From: Betaproteobacteria bacterium
Lineage (GTDB): Bacteria; Pseudomonadota; Gammaproteobacteria; Burkholderiales; Casimicrobiaceae
Reading direction: 5' to 3'
Length of the DNA: 64,000 nucleotides
NCBI GenBank assembly: GCA_013298765.1
Contig: JAAFJA010000004.1
Span: 1 to 64,000, forward strand
Shown here: positions 36,847-45,819 of the stretch, piece after piece
How positions within the stretch are numbered: position 1 is the first letter of the stretch
Layout of the letters: the number at the start of each line of letters is the position of its first letter
Position numbers and translations under genes: made by a program
The notes under the pieces: generated by a model
Told to the model about the DNA's origin: nothing
The model's database searches: none
What the model saw: only the letters and a program-made list of their open reading frames with translations

Positions 36847-36933
36847 GGATCACTTCTGCAAAGTCTGTAGCGCAGTGTAGCCAGCGTAGTGCGTCGTAGC
36901 CATCGCGACTCGATGACGGCATCGTTATTTCGA

Positions 36934-36963
36934 AACAATTAGATTGCGTACAATTTAATTGCA
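36934..36963. promoter_or_regulatory. Tandem OhrR operator sites
   Basis: TACAATTTAATTGCA (36949-36963) is one base off the known palindromic OhrR box TACAATT-N-AATTGTA. Directly before it, AACAATTAGATTGCG (36934-36948) is a weaker second box. They lie 16-45 bases before the ohrR ATG, where binding would block transcription of ohrR-ohr. Confidence 0.75.
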
Positions 36964-36978
36964 CGCTATAGTTTCGAC

Positions 36979-37431
36979 ATGGCAGCAAAAAAGGCAATCG
37001 AAACCGACGCGCGACTCTTGTTGGATCACCAGCTGTGTTTCGCGCTCTATTCGGCATCGCTCGCGATGACTAAGATCTACAAGCCGTTGCTCGATCCGCT
37101 CGGGCTCACCTACCCGCAGTATTTGGTGCTGCTGGTTTTATGGGAGCAAGCGCCGATAAACGTCTCGGCCATTGGCGAACGTCTCACGCTCGATTCGGGC
37201 ACGCTCACACCACTGCTCAAACGGCTCGAAGCGCTTGGCTATGTGAGCCGCGTGCGCGATGCCGCAGACGAGCGCCGCGTGTTCGTGCAGCTCACCGCCG
37301 AAGGCCGGAAGCTAAAAGCCCGCGCTGCCGAGATACCGCCTTGCCTGCTTGCTGCATCGCACTGCAGCGAATCCGAACTCACAGCCCTCACGCGCGAAGT
37401 GCGCGCACTTCGCGACAAACTCCATCGTTAA
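36979..37431 (+). CDS. ohrR: MarR-family organic-peroxide sensor OhrR
   Basis: 150 residues. The N-terminal LLDHQLCFALYSASLAMTK carries the peroxide-reactive Cys20, and the winged HTH runs through INVSAIGERLTLDSGTLTPL and RRVFVQL. Cys in IPPCLLAASHC near the C-terminus suggests the two-Cys type, in which oxidation forms an intersubunit disulfide and releases DNA. It is encoded 22 bases upstream of ohr, and operator boxes precede it, so it represses both genes. Confidence 0.93.
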   Translation: MAAKKAIETDARLLLDHQLCFALYSASLAMTKIYKPLLDPLGLTYPQYLVLLVLWEQAPINVSAIGERLTLDSGTLTPLLKRLEALGYVSRVRDAADERRVFVQLTAEGRKLKARAAEIPPCLLAASHCSESELTALTREVRALRDKLHR

Positions 37432-37453
37432 CCGCCCTCGAAAGGAATCACTC

Positions 37454-37879
37454 ATGACTGCACTCAGCAAAGTTATCTACACCGCCAAAGCCCACACCAC
37501 CGGGGGCCGCGATGGCCGCTCCGTCACTGACGACGGCTTGCTCGACGTGAAACTTTCGCCGCCAAAAGTGATGGGGGGCGCAGGTAGCGCAACCAACCCC
37601 GAGCAACTCTTCGCCGCCGGCTACTCCGCGTGCTTCATGGGCGCGCTCAAGCACGTCGCGGGCATGAAGAAAATCACTGTTCCTGCCGACGCAGCCATTG
37701 ATGCGGAAGTAGACATCGGGCCGATCCCAGCGGGCTTCGGCATCGCTGCCCGGTTGAACGTTTCGCTGCCGGGATTAGATCGCGAAGTGGCGCAGGATCT
37801 CGTCGACACCGCACATCAAGTGTGTCCGTATTCGAATGCGACGCGTGGCAACATCGATGTGGTCATTACGCTGGCGTAA
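37454..37879 (+). CDS. ohr: Organic hydroperoxide resistance protein Ohr
   Basis: 141 residues from the ATG at 37454, with AAAGGA as RBS. Ohr/OsmC fold with both catalytic cysteines: FAAGYSACFMGALKHV and HQVCPYSNATRGN. The N-terminal VIYTAKAHTTGGRDGRS is typical of true Ohr. It reduces organic hydroperoxides, including fatty-acid peroxides, in the cytoplasm, using lipoylated proteins as reductant. It is co-transcribed with ohrR. Confidence 0.96.
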   Translation: MTALSKVIYTAKAHTTGGRDGRSVTDDGLLDVKLSPPKVMGGAGSATNPEQLFAAGYSACFMGALKHVAGMKKITVPADAAIDAEVDIGPIPAGFGIAARLNVSLPGLDREVAQDLVDTAHQVCPYSNATRGNIDVVITLA

Positions 37880-37971
37880 TTGAACGGCGCGCTCGCGTAA
37901 TCGTTAGCCGCGCCTGCGCAACCAGCAAACACAGCCAAGCCATGGGCGTACGGCGAAAGTCGTGCGCCTTT

Positions 37972-38430
37972 TTATTTTTTCGATTCGCCTCCGCCGCAAT
38001 CACCTGCGCGAACGGCAGTGATGAACTCTTTGCGGTGTTGCTTCTCGCCAAGCTTGCTACCTTTGTTTTCGACTTCCGCCGAATACTCGGATGGGCTCGC
38101 GATCGTGATGGTGGTTTTATTCGTGCCCGAGACGATTCCAAGCTTGCACGCAGCGTCAATGGAGAACTTGTTGTCAGCCAGCTTTGTAACGTCGGTCTTG
38201 CAAAGATAGCTTGCCGTGCGCAACGTTTTCAGAATCTCTTTCTTGGGGCTTGCGCAATACTCGCTGTGACGCGTCTCGCGCACGACGGGATTCTCTTCGA
38301 GCTTCTCGATTTTTCGTTCGACCTTCCACAGCCCATGCTGCAGCTGATCCAGCGGAAGTTGGTCAAGCGCGTGGGAGGGAGCGATCAGCACGAAGGAGAG
38401 CGGCGCGAGGAGTTTGAATGCGGTGTTCAT
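37972..38430 (-). CDS. DUF3617 exported protein
   Basis: 152 residues with a signal peptide (KLLAPLSFVLIAPSHA). QHGLWKVERKIEKL, the EYCASPKKEI segment and a CK pair in the middle are the marks of the DUF3617 family, exported proteins of unknown function with two disulfide-type cysteine pairs. The C-terminus is CGGGESKK. It is preceded by a 204-base gap with AT-rich element copy B and follows the DUF1566 genes on the same strand. Confidence 0.75.
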   Translation of the reverse strand: MNTAFKLLAPLSFVLIAPSHALDQLPLDQLQHGLWKVERKIEKLEENPVVRETRHSEYCASPKKEILKTLRTASYLCKTDVTKLADNKFSIDAACKLGIVSGTNKTTITIASPSEYSAEVENKGSKLGEKQHRKEFITAVRAGDCGGGESKK

Positions 38431-38510
38431 GAACGATTAACGCACACCGTAATGCGATGTTGACGCGCAGCCGCTTTGTCAAAATTTAGCAAAAAACTAT
38501 TCAACAAAAA

Positions 38511-38600
38511 GCTTTATTTAATTGGGGCTGAAGCCAAATTTCTTACGTTTTCGGCTTATGCAATATTACTCATTAAGCCCCAATCAAAACGTGGGTTCAC
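38511..38600. repeat. AT-rich intergenic element, copy B (best preserved)
   Basis: TTTAATTGGGGCT (38517-38529) and AGCCCCAATCAAAACG (38576-38591) form a perfect nine-base inverted repeat, ATTGGGGCT with AGCCCCAAT, around 46 AT-rich bases. GGCTTAATGAG on the minus strand next to the right arm is also present in copy A. It lies between two same-strand genes. Confidence 0.6.
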
Positions 38601-38634
38601 TATAGAGGTTCACCTGGCGGATTGGAAAAACAGA

Positions 38635-39171
38635 TCACTGACCGGCGCGCACCAGGCGCACCGACAACGCGTTACTTCGATCGTAGTCGCTGCCGCTTCC
38701 GTCAGAAAAATCGACTGTCCACGCCGAACTCGTTGCGAGGTTGATCGGCGAGGCCGACCAGAGCTTCAAGCTTGAGGTTGCAGGAAACACAATCTCGTTG
38801 ATCGCCGGGCTGAAGCGGCAGTGCTCCACCAAACTCAGTAGTTCCTTGATGTTCGGAACTCGCCAATCCGTATGCCCCTTGTACGCCGCGCTGTTTGCCG
38901 CGCCCGCAGCAGCGAGCGCCGCATCCCAGGTAAACGTTTGTGCCGAGCCGGTGGAGCAGCCAGTGCCCGAGAGCCCGAGTACGCAGCGATCCCACATCAG
39001 GCCCGTCCGAGTGTCGGTCACCGTGTTGTTCGCGGCATTCGACGCGTAAACGGCACTGGGGTTAGAGGGTTGCACACGGCTCACGCAGGTTTGCGCGCGA
39101 ATTGGCATCGCTGCAAACAAAATCACGCCGCAGAGCATCCTGAATCGCCAAGTTTTGAATCGCGCGCTCAT
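38635..39171 (-). CDS. DUF1566 exported protein
   Basis: 178 residues with a signal peptide (MLCGVILFAAMPIRA). The DUF1566 (Lcl C-terminal-like) core is clear: NTVTDTRTGLMWDRCVLG, GHTDWRVPNIKELLSLVEH, LKLWSASP and a C-terminal ALSVRLVR. This fold, related to fimbrial or C-type-lectin-like modules, is common in secreted or surface proteins of Burkholderiales; its ligand is unknown. A disulfide between RCVLG and GCSTG is likely. It follows, after 96 bases, a larger DUF1566 paralogue. Confidence 0.82.
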   Translation of the reverse strand: MSARFKTWRFRMLCGVILFAAMPIRAQTCVSRVQPSNPSAVYASNAANNTVTDTRTGLMWDRCVLGLSGTGCSTGSAQTFTWDAALAAAGAANSAAYKGHTDWRVPNIKELLSLVEHCRFSPAINEIVFPATSSLKLWSASPINLATSSAWTVDFSDGSGSDYDRSNALSVRLVRAGQ

Positions 39172-39267
39172 CGAAATCTCACCCCATTCATTCGATCACT
39201 CCGTTGGATTACAAATCCCGCCAGGCCCCGCCCAGATGAGCAAGGTGTAGAGGCCGCGACGATTCGG

Positions 39268-40251
39268 CTATAGCCCGCCACGCACAAGGCGAACGGCATT
39301 GGCAACGCTGCGCGCATTCGCGACAACGTCGCCAAAGAACAAAGCGATTTCCCACGCATCGCTCGAACCAAACGCGTAAGGCGAGCCAGACCACATCGAT
39401 GCACTTGGCGTATTGGGAAAGAACGAGCCGTCGATCATCGGCGGCGCGCCGCCAAAATCGACGAGCCCCGCAAGCTCATTGATATGCGGCATACGCCAAT
39501 CGTTACGGCCACACAGGCCAACTGCGTTAACTGCTTGTACATATTTTTCGGTGTCGCAGTTGATCGAATCGTGGCACATGCCGCCATTCGCGGTACCGCT
39601 CCCGCTCGCATTGTTGGTCCCATCGCTCGTAAACCAGCTGTAGGTGTGTGCGCTACTGCGCAAACCACTGCTGGCCTTTACCTCCCACATGAGTCCAGTC
39701 GTGTTGTCGTAGGTACACGCCCAATCATTCACGCCGCTACCCAGCAACGCCGTTACAGGTAGTTTGCCCCCGCTATTGCTGATCTTTGTGAAATGAAATC
39801 CGGCTTTGCCGTTCGCGGCGCTGTTAGTCACGGCGTTAGCGTCACGTCCTTTGCTGCAGTCTTGCTGCGCAATGTTTGCGCCCGTGCATGCCGCGTTGTT
39901 ACCAGCCGTCGCGTTGCCGCCAAACGTGATCCCGGTGTCATTCAGTCGCCCTGTTCCATCGCCGACCCAACCCGGTTGGCGACACGGTATTGCGATGAAG
40001 CTCTCAATCGCGGCCGCGCTCGTACGCAAAGCACCGGCACCCAGTGCATTTGCGATAAGGGGTGCGCCGCGAATGCCAATCGCGTAGCGAGTCAGGATCA
40101 CATGGTCGGTGGTGGCGAGTACTTCGCCGTCACCGTCAACGTCGAGGCTACAGCCTGCGAATGACGCAGCACTTAGCGAGAAACACGCCAGGACCACGAC
40201 AGCAAATCTTGCCGTTACTGCGCAAAAAATCGAGACTCGACCGCGCGTCAC
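39268..40251 (-). CDS. Dockerin-like plus DUF1566 exported protein
   Basis: 327 residues. After a signal peptide (VVVLACFSLSAASFA) comes CSLDVDGDGEVLATTDH with ILTRYAIGIRG, a dockerin/EF-hand-like calcium loop of the kind found at the front of many surface proteins of this group. The C-terminal two-thirds hold DUF1566: DNTTGLMWEVK, CGRNDWRMPHINELAGLVD, ASMWSGSPYA and ANAVRLVRGG. It is probably secreted or outer-surface exposed and calcium-binding. A paralogue without the dockerin-like part lies 96 bases downstream; the two may form one operon. Confidence 0.8.
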   Translation of the reverse strand: MTRGRVSIFCAVTARFAVVVLACFSLSAASFAGCSLDVDGDGEVLATTDHVILTRYAIGIRGAPLIANALGAGALRTSAAAIESFIAIPCRQPGWVGDGTGRLNDTGITFGGNATAGNNAACTGANIAQQDCSKGRDANAVTNSAANGKAGFHFTKISNSGGKLPVTALLGSGVNDWACTYDNTTGLMWEVKASSGLRSSAHTYSWFTSDGTNNASGSGTANGGMCHDSINCDTEKYVQAVNAVGLCGRNDWRMPHINELAGLVDFGGAPPMIDGSFFPNTPSASMWSGSPYAFGSSDAWEIALFFGDVVANARSVANAVRLVRGGL

Positions 40252-40313
40252 TATTGCTACCCTCTCAAACGTTTAACCTGCAACGTATTCGATGGATCTC
40301 ACGACAACTCGCC

Positions 40314-41990
40314 TCAGGCATCCGTCACCGCGCCTTTGCTCGCACTCGATGCAAGCTGGGCAAATTTGTACATGACGCCTTTTTTGTACTTCATCGGCGG
40401 TGGCGTCCACTTTGCACGGCGCGCGGCAATCGTTGCTTCGTCAACGTTGAGTTGCAGCAGAAGCTTGTGCGCATCGACCGTAATCGAATCGCCATCTTCA
40501 ACAAGCGCCAGCACACCACCGACTTGCGCTTCCGGCGCGATGTGGCCTACCACCATGCCCCAGGTGCCGCCAGAGAAACGCCCGTCCGTAATCAGCGCGA
40601 CGGTTTCACCCATGCCTTTGCCGACGATGGCAGAGGTGGGCGAGAGCATTTCGCGCATGCCGGGGCCGCCTTTCGGCCCTTCGTAACGAATCACAATCAC
40701 ATCGCCATGGTTGATCTTGTTCGCCATGATCGCATCCATGCACTCGGGCTCGCTATTGAACACGCGCGCTGGGCCGGTGAGCACCGGATTTTTGAGGCCG
40801 GTAATTTTTGCGACGCAGCCTTCGGGCGCTAGATTGCCTTTCAAGATAGCGAGATGGCCTTGCTCGTACATCGGATTGTCTGGCTGGCGAATCACGTCTT
40901 GTGTTTTCGCGGGAAGATCGGGCACGTTCGCCAATTCTTCCGCCATCGTCTTGCCGGTGATCGTCATGCAATCGCCGTGCAACAAGCCTTTGTTCAAAAG
41001 CATTTTCATGACTTGCGGCACACCGCCCACCGCATGCAGATCGGTCATCACATATTGACCCGATGGTTTCAGGTCACACAGCACCGGCACCTTCTTGCGG
41101 ATGCGCTCAAAATCATCGATCGACCAATCAATATTCGCCGCGTGAGCAATAGCTAAGAAATGCAGCACGGCATTCGTGGAGCCGCCCGTCGCCATGATGA
41201 CGGAGACGGCATTCTCGAGGGATTTTTTTGTGATGATGTCGAGCGGCTTCAAATCGTTTTTGATCGCTTCGATCAATACACGGCCCGATTCGGCAACGCT
41301 GTCCGCCTTCTCTTTATCGGGGTTCGCCATTGATGACGAGCCGAGCAAACTCATGCCGAGCGCCTCAAACGATGAGGACATCGTGTTCGCGGTGTACATG
41401 CCGCCGCACGCGCCGTGCGTGGGGCAAGCGTTTTTCTCAATCCCGTCGAAGTCTTCTTGCGAGATGCTGCCGGCGGCCATTTTGCCCACCGCTTCAAAGG
41501 GCGAAACGATGGTCAGCGCTTGGCCTTTCCAATTGCCCGGCTTGATGGTGCCGCCGTAGCAATAAATCGATGGAATGTTCATGCGACACATCGCAATCAT
41601 GCCGCCGGGCATGTTTTTGTCGCACGCACCGAGCACGAGCACGCCATCCATCATTTGGCTTTGCGTGGCCGTTTCAATTGCATCAGCAATCACTTCGCGC
41701 GACACGAGCGAATACTTCATGCCTTCGGTGCCCATGCTGATACCGTCGGTGACAGTGATCACGCCAAACATTTGCGGCATGCCGCCCGCCGCCTTGATCG
41801 CCGCTTCTGCAGCATTCGCAAGCGGTTGAATGCCCGCGTTACACGGGTTCATCGTGGAATGCCCGTTGGCGATACCAACAATCGGTTTTTCAAAATCGCC
41901 ATCGCCGAATCCAACGGCGCGAAGCATGGAACGATTGGGCGAACGGGCGATACCGGCGGTGATGGTTTTGGAGCGTTTATTGAAAGGCAT
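40314..41990 (-). CDS. ilvD: Dihydroxy-acid dehydratase
   Basis: 558 residues, full length. Iron-sulfur cysteines appear in [13 protein letters not shown] and [42 protein letters not shown] is the C-terminal active-site signature. It converts 2,3-dihydroxy-isovalerate and its homologue to the oxo acids in valine, isoleucine and pantothenate synthesis. It is divergent from lgt, a pairing common in Burkholderiales. The 188-base region between holds no other gene. Confidence 0.97.
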   Translation of the reverse strand: MPFNKRSKTITAGIARSPNRSMLRAVGFGDGDFEKPIVGIANGHSTMNPCNAGIQPLANAAEAAIKAAGGMPQMFGVITVTDGISMGTEGMKYSLVSREVIADAIETATQSQMMDGVLVLGACDKNMPGGMIAMCRMNIPSIYCYGGTIKPGNWKGQALTIVSPFEAVGKMAAGSISQEDFDGIEKNACPTHGACGGMYTANTMSSSFEALGMSLLGSSSMANPDKEKADSVAESGRVLIEAIKNDLKPLDIITKKSLENAVSVIMATGGSTNAVLHFLAIAHAANIDWSIDDFERIRKKVPVLCDLKPSGQYVMTDLHAVGGVPQVMKMLLNKGLLHGDCMTITGKTMAEELANVPDLPAKTQDVIRQPDNPMYEQGHLAILKGNLAPEGCVAKITGLKNPVLTGPARVFNSEPECMDAIMANKINHGDVIVIRYEGPKGGPGMREMLSPTSAIVGKGMGETVALITDGRFSGGTWGMVVGHIAPEAQVGGVLALVEDGDSITVDAHKLLLQLNVDEATIAARRAKWTPPPMKYKKGVMYKFAQLASSASKGAVTDA

Positions 41991-42178
41991 AGTGCTGAAG
42001 GCGAAAAGCGAGTGACAAATAGCGCGGGGGGGGCGCGACGATCATGATCCCATGACTCGGCGCGACTCAGCTGGTGCAAACCAGCGACAATTACGAATTC
42101 TCTCATTCGCGGCTGCGCGGCGTGCTTTCGATTTCGAACGCCGCGCGTCGCACCACCCGTCATTGGCGGTTGCACATT

Positions 42179-42970
42179 ATGTTGACCCATCCACAGTTTG
42201 ATCCGATTGCGTTTTCGCTTGGCCCGCTGCACGTTCGTTGGTACGGTTTGACCTATCTCGTCGCCTTCGTTTTGTTTCTTGTCCTCGGTCGAATCCGTGC
42301 GCGGCAAAACGTTTTGCGCGGGTGGAAGCCGGCTGATCTTGACGATCTCTTGCTCTACGGCATCTTGGGCGTCGTGCTGGGTGGCCGCCTAGGCTACTGC
42401 CTCTTTTACAAGCCGCTTCACTACCTTTCCAATCCGCTCGAAATTTTCGCCGTGTGGCAAGGCGGGATGAGTTTTCACGGCGGGATGTTGGGCGTGATTT
42501 TCGCGATGTGGCTTTACTCGCGGCGGACGGAACGCAACTTTTTAGGCGTGATGGATTTCATCGCCCCCTTGGTCCCGCTTGGCCTGGCCTCAGGGCGCAT
42601 GGGCAACTTCATTAACGCGGAATTGCCCGGACGAGTGACCGATGTCTCAACACCCTTCGCGATGGTGTTTCCGCAGATTGACAATCTTCCTCGCCACCCG
42701 TCGCAGCTCTATCAATTCGCGCTTGAAGGCGTGTTGCTGTTCGTTGTGCTCTGGATTTACGCGAGCAAACCACGCGCGCTTGGCCGCGTTTCTGGCGCGT
42801 TTTTGGTCGGCTACGGCATCTTCCGCTTCATCGCCGAATTCTTCCGCGAACCGGATTCCTTCCTGGGCTTCCTCGCGCTCGGCATGACGATGGGGCAGTG
42901 GCTTTGTGTGCCGATGGTGGCGGTCGGTGGATGGCTTTTTATCCGTAGCCCAAATAAAAATAAGGCTTAG
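42179..42970 (+). CDS. lgt: Prolipoprotein diacylglyceryl transferase
   Basis: 263 residues from the ATG at 42179, which gives the standard Lgt start ([20 protein letters not shown]). An upstream in-frame start at 42074 would add an unrelated basic leader. Seven membrane helices; the motifs [30 protein letters not shown] (catalytic His) and [17 protein letters not shown] (Lgt signature with Arg and Asn) are intact. It transfers diacylglycerol to lipobox cysteines at the inner membrane. Single gene, divergent from ilvD. Confidence 0.97.
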   Translation: MLTHPQFDPIAFSLGPLHVRWYGLTYLVAFVLFLVLGRIRARQNVLRGWKPADLDDLLLYGILGVVLGGRLGYCLFYKPLHYLSNPLEIFAVWQGGMSFHGGMLGVIFAMWLYSRRTERNFLGVMDFIAPLVPLGLASGRMGNFINAELPGRVTDVSTPFAMVFPQIDNLPRHPSQLYQFALEGVLLFVVLWIYASKPRALGRVSGAFLVGYGIFRFIAEFFREPDSFLGFLALGMTMGQWLCVPMVAVGGWLFIRSPNKNKA

Positions 42971-43099
42971 ACCATTTTTCTATTTTACCTTTAACTCACC
43001 AATTGCCTCTGTAGCCCTGGTTTATTCGGAGCGTCCAGCTCAGAGACAAAACACACCTTCAACTCGCGTTTAGACGAATGCGTATCCCATTCGTCGGGC

Positions 43100-44308
43100 T
43101 CAACCGAGCGGAACGCATAACGATACGCCTTCGCCGTCCCAGCCTTCACTGACAAGCCGAGCGTAGAGCGAAAAATCGCTGGTGTAGCGGTGATTCGGAT
43201 CGTCCGGGAATCGCAAGTTGCCACGGAATGCGCGAAATACGCTCGCTAATTCCGGGCCGCAAGTGCGCTGCAACCCGTCTAGCGTCGGCGCGCGCGCCCA
43301 GGAGTCGATGCCCTCGAGCACGGGCAGGCCAGCGAAAGAGCGGTTGCCCGGATTGAGCCCGATCAGCAGTTCGCGTTCACTGTCGAGCACTGTGTAGAAA
43401 TGCCCGCCGCGACTGCCTCGAAGCGCGACTTGGTCGAAATAAAAGCGTGAGATCGGGCTTGCGCCATCGATGGGCTCGGCTAAAACACGAAAGCGCTCCC
43501 CGGTTCGCTCAAAGCTATCGAGCGAATCCAGGAGCGCTTGTTCGTCCCGGCGCGAACTCTGAAAGTAGTAACCCAAACTGGTGTGCACAAACTCGACCAT
43601 GTATCGCGGCGACGCGGACCCCGCCATGAGCGCAGTCGCCTGAATCGAGACCTGCACCGGCTCGCGCTGTCCGTCAAATGCGATCTCAAGCGTTCCTTGC
43701 ATGGGCCCAGGTGCCGTCGGTCGCCATGACAAAAGAAATTTGCACGATTGCTTCGCGACAAGCTGCGCACGGGACTGGCAACTTCCACCGACGATTGAGA
43801 GATCGGGGTGATCGACTCGCGAGCGACTGAAAACTAGCGCGCGACTCCCAAAGTTATGAAACGTCAGCGCGAAGCTCGTCGCGGGATCGTTGGTAGTAGG
43901 CGCGATCCCGATATCGATTTTCTTGGGCCGCGCCTGCACGCTAGGCTTCGCGTCTTCAGAGACGGGATTTGCAATATAGGCGGCGAGATCATTGAGCTGC
44001 GTTGCACTAAGTTTGCCGGTTAAGAAACCCATCTCCCGCATCGCGGAGATTGCGTACGCGATGTCCGCGCCAGTTGTCCCAAGATAAATTCTGTTCTGCC
44101 CGAGCGATGGACTTGGGCCGTGGCAGTGGCCGCTCGAACAACTCGGGCCGCCCGGAACCATCGGCGTGTTGTAGAGCACACGCCCGTCGAAAGCATCTGC
44201 GGCCAGAACAGAGTAAGAGATGAATATCAACGTCAATACGAACGTTGCGCGCTGGATAAGCGGGGTTTGGCGGAGCAAGTAGGCAGTAATACAGCGCACT
44301 GATTTCAT
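43100..44308 (-). CDS. Cytochrome c-like domain fused to a DUF5648 domain, exported
   Basis: 402 residues from the ATG at 44308, giving a signal sequence ending near VLA; longer starts are possible. Residues about 45-110 look like a c-type cytochrome: PSCSSGHCHGPSP has a CX4CH rather than CXXCH heme motif, and MREMGFLTGKLSATQLNDLAAYIA supplies the usual distal Met and the C-terminal helix. A central beta domain (about 125-240) precedes a C-terminal DUF5648 module (YMVEFVHTSLGYYFQSS and FERTGERFRVLAEP). It is probably periplasmic or outer-surface. No redox partner is adjacent. Confidence 0.7.
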   Translation of the reverse strand: MKSVRCITAYLLRQTPLIQRATFVLTLIFISYSVLAADAFDGRVLYNTPMVPGGPSCSSGHCHGPSPSLGQNRIYLGTTGADIAYAISAMREMGFLTGKLSATQLNDLAAYIANPVSEDAKPSVQARPKKIDIGIAPTTNDPATSFALTFHNFGSRALVFSRSRVDHPDLSIVGGSCQSRAQLVAKQSCKFLLSWRPTAPGPMQGTLEIAFDGQREPVQVSIQATALMAGSASPRYMVEFVHTSLGYYFQSSRRDEQALLDSLDSFERTGERFRVLAEPIDGASPISRFYFDQVALRGSRGGHFYTVLDSERELLIGLNPGNRSFAGLPVLEGIDSWARAPTLDGLQRTCGPELASVFRAFRGNLRFPDDPNHRYTSDFSLYARLVSEGWDGEGVSLCVPLG

Positions 44309-44712
44309 CGCGACGTGCAGACTTAGCCAAATAGATTGAGCGAAGAGCTTAGCGCTCGTGTATTGCAATAAAGTGACGGCTCAGCCGACCCGTATCAGTA
44401 CTTTCCCATGTAACGTTTAGCGCCGCCCTTGTGATGCGAGCGCGGGCTAGCTGTGCATGCGGATGAGAACGGTAAGTCGCAAGAAACGAAGGCTGACATA
44501 GTGTCGTATCGCCGGGAACCTTTTGTATGCACACGCGGAATGAGTTGAATGCTTGGCTCGGATATGCCGATAACCAATGACCCACCGCATGTCGTGACCC
44601 CGCACTTGGCGCAATCGTTTTGACGTTTCGTCGCACAGCACTCGCACGCCGAGCGTGTTCGCGAGATAGTTTGACCAGTGACGCTGTTTTTGTTTATTGA
44701 GGAGACTTTTTT
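44309..44712. other. 404-base gap without a recognised gene
   Basis: The gap separates the divergent cytochrome-like and exported-protein genes. Three minus-strand frames of 60-110 codons are open here, but none resembles a known protein and they overlap each other, so I do not call them. The only clear site is GAGGAGA just before the ATG at 44713. The region may contain the remains of a lost gene. Confidence 0.4.
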
Positions 44713-45624
44713 ATGTCGATCCACGCTCTGCGCCGTGCGCTTTGCCTTCCGGTTTCTGTGGTTGCCGCACTCGTTGTGACCTGGGGCTCATTCACACCTG
44801 CTTATGCGCAAACAACAGCAACCGAAGCAGCGCCAAAAAAGATCGCATTGATTTCTATGGTGGGTGACGAATTCCAAATCGTGACTCAGAAGCAATCTAC
44901 TGGCACCAACATGCTTGATAACTTTCATCGGCAAACAGTGAAAGTGCCAGGGCAGGGACTCAACTTGTCCGTTCTCCGTGGACTCGATCAAGCAGTCTCG
45001 CGTGAGTTTCCGGATTCAGAACGAATTCTTCTCTCCATTCCGCACAGCGAAGGCGAGTCGAATGTGCCCGCGAAAGAGCGCGAGAAGGCAGCCTTCGATA
45101 AGGCGGTGAGCGCAATTTCGAAAATGCCGCAACGGCAAGAGTGGGATCGCATCGTGCTCGTTACGCCGCGTTGGTTGTTTAGCGCGCGTCAAGGCATGGC
45201 AAGCAAACTCTCGGGGCTTGGCATCTACATTCAGCCGCTTATCTCAGCCAAAGCGCAAGGCGAAAATGGCGACAACGCACTTGCCGAGTTCGGCATGCTG
45301 TTTGAAGACGAAGTGGATACGCCGCAACGCGGTCGCAAAGCGCGCTCTGAAACGTACATGGCACCGTTCTTCTATGCAGTGGTGACCACGCTCGACGCGA
45401 AAACGCTCAACGTAATCAAGCGCGAGGAGCGCTACGATTTTCGCAAGCTTGCAAATCCTGATTCAACCGCGATCCGCATCCAAAACTCGTTTGAGCCTGA
45501 GCAACTCGCAACGCTCGTCGACAAGTTCATCGAAACCGCTGCAATTCGGTCTGTAACCGACAAAAAAGGCACGGTTGAGATCGGCCCGGTTCGTTCGACG
45601 CCGCTTCCTGCTGAAAAGAAGTAA
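44713..45624 (+). CDS. Exported protein of unknown function (303 aa)
   Basis: Strong RBS (GAGGAGA) and a clear signal peptide (SVVAALVVTWGSFTPAYA). The mature protein has a Rossmann-like or sensor-type pattern: KKIALISMVGDEFQIV near the start, DRIVLVTPRWLF in the middle, and alternating strands and helices; it has no cysteines. I do not recognise the family. It ends with a proline-lysine tail and is followed by its own terminator, so it is a single-gene unit, probably a periplasmic protein. Confidence 0.6.
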   Translation: MSIHALRRALCLPVSVVAALVVTWGSFTPAYAQTTATEAAPKKIALISMVGDEFQIVTQKQSTGTNMLDNFHRQTVKVPGQGLNLSVLRGLDQAVSREFPDSERILLSIPHSEGESNVPAKEREKAAFDKAVSAISKMPQRQEWDRIVLVTPRWLFSARQGMASKLSGLGIYIQPLISAKAQGENGDNALAEFGMLFEDEVDTPQRGRKARSETYMAPFFYAVVTTLDAKTLNVIKREERYDFRKLANPDSTAIRIQNSFEPEQLATLVDKFIETAAIRSVTDKKGTVEIGPVRSTPLPAEKK

Positions 45625-45669
45625 CTCACCCGCTTCCCCCGGCCTTCTGCGTTCCTCTCAGAAGGATTT

Positions 45670-45692
45670 GCCCGCCTTGTGCGGGCTTTTTT
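45670..45692 (+). terminator. Intrinsic terminator
   Basis: Stem GCCCGC-CTTGT-GCGGGC (45670-45686) followed by six T residues, 45 bases after the stop of the 44713 gene. Confidence 0.9.
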
Positions 45693-45819
45693 ATGGGCGC
45701 GTTCGGGCTAGTTGCATGAACGTCCGCAGCATTTTTCGACGCCAAGTCAAAGCGACGCGCGCTGAGCCCGCGAACGAACCGTCAGAAGCAGAGCTCAATC
45801 GGGCTGATTGAGAAACGGG

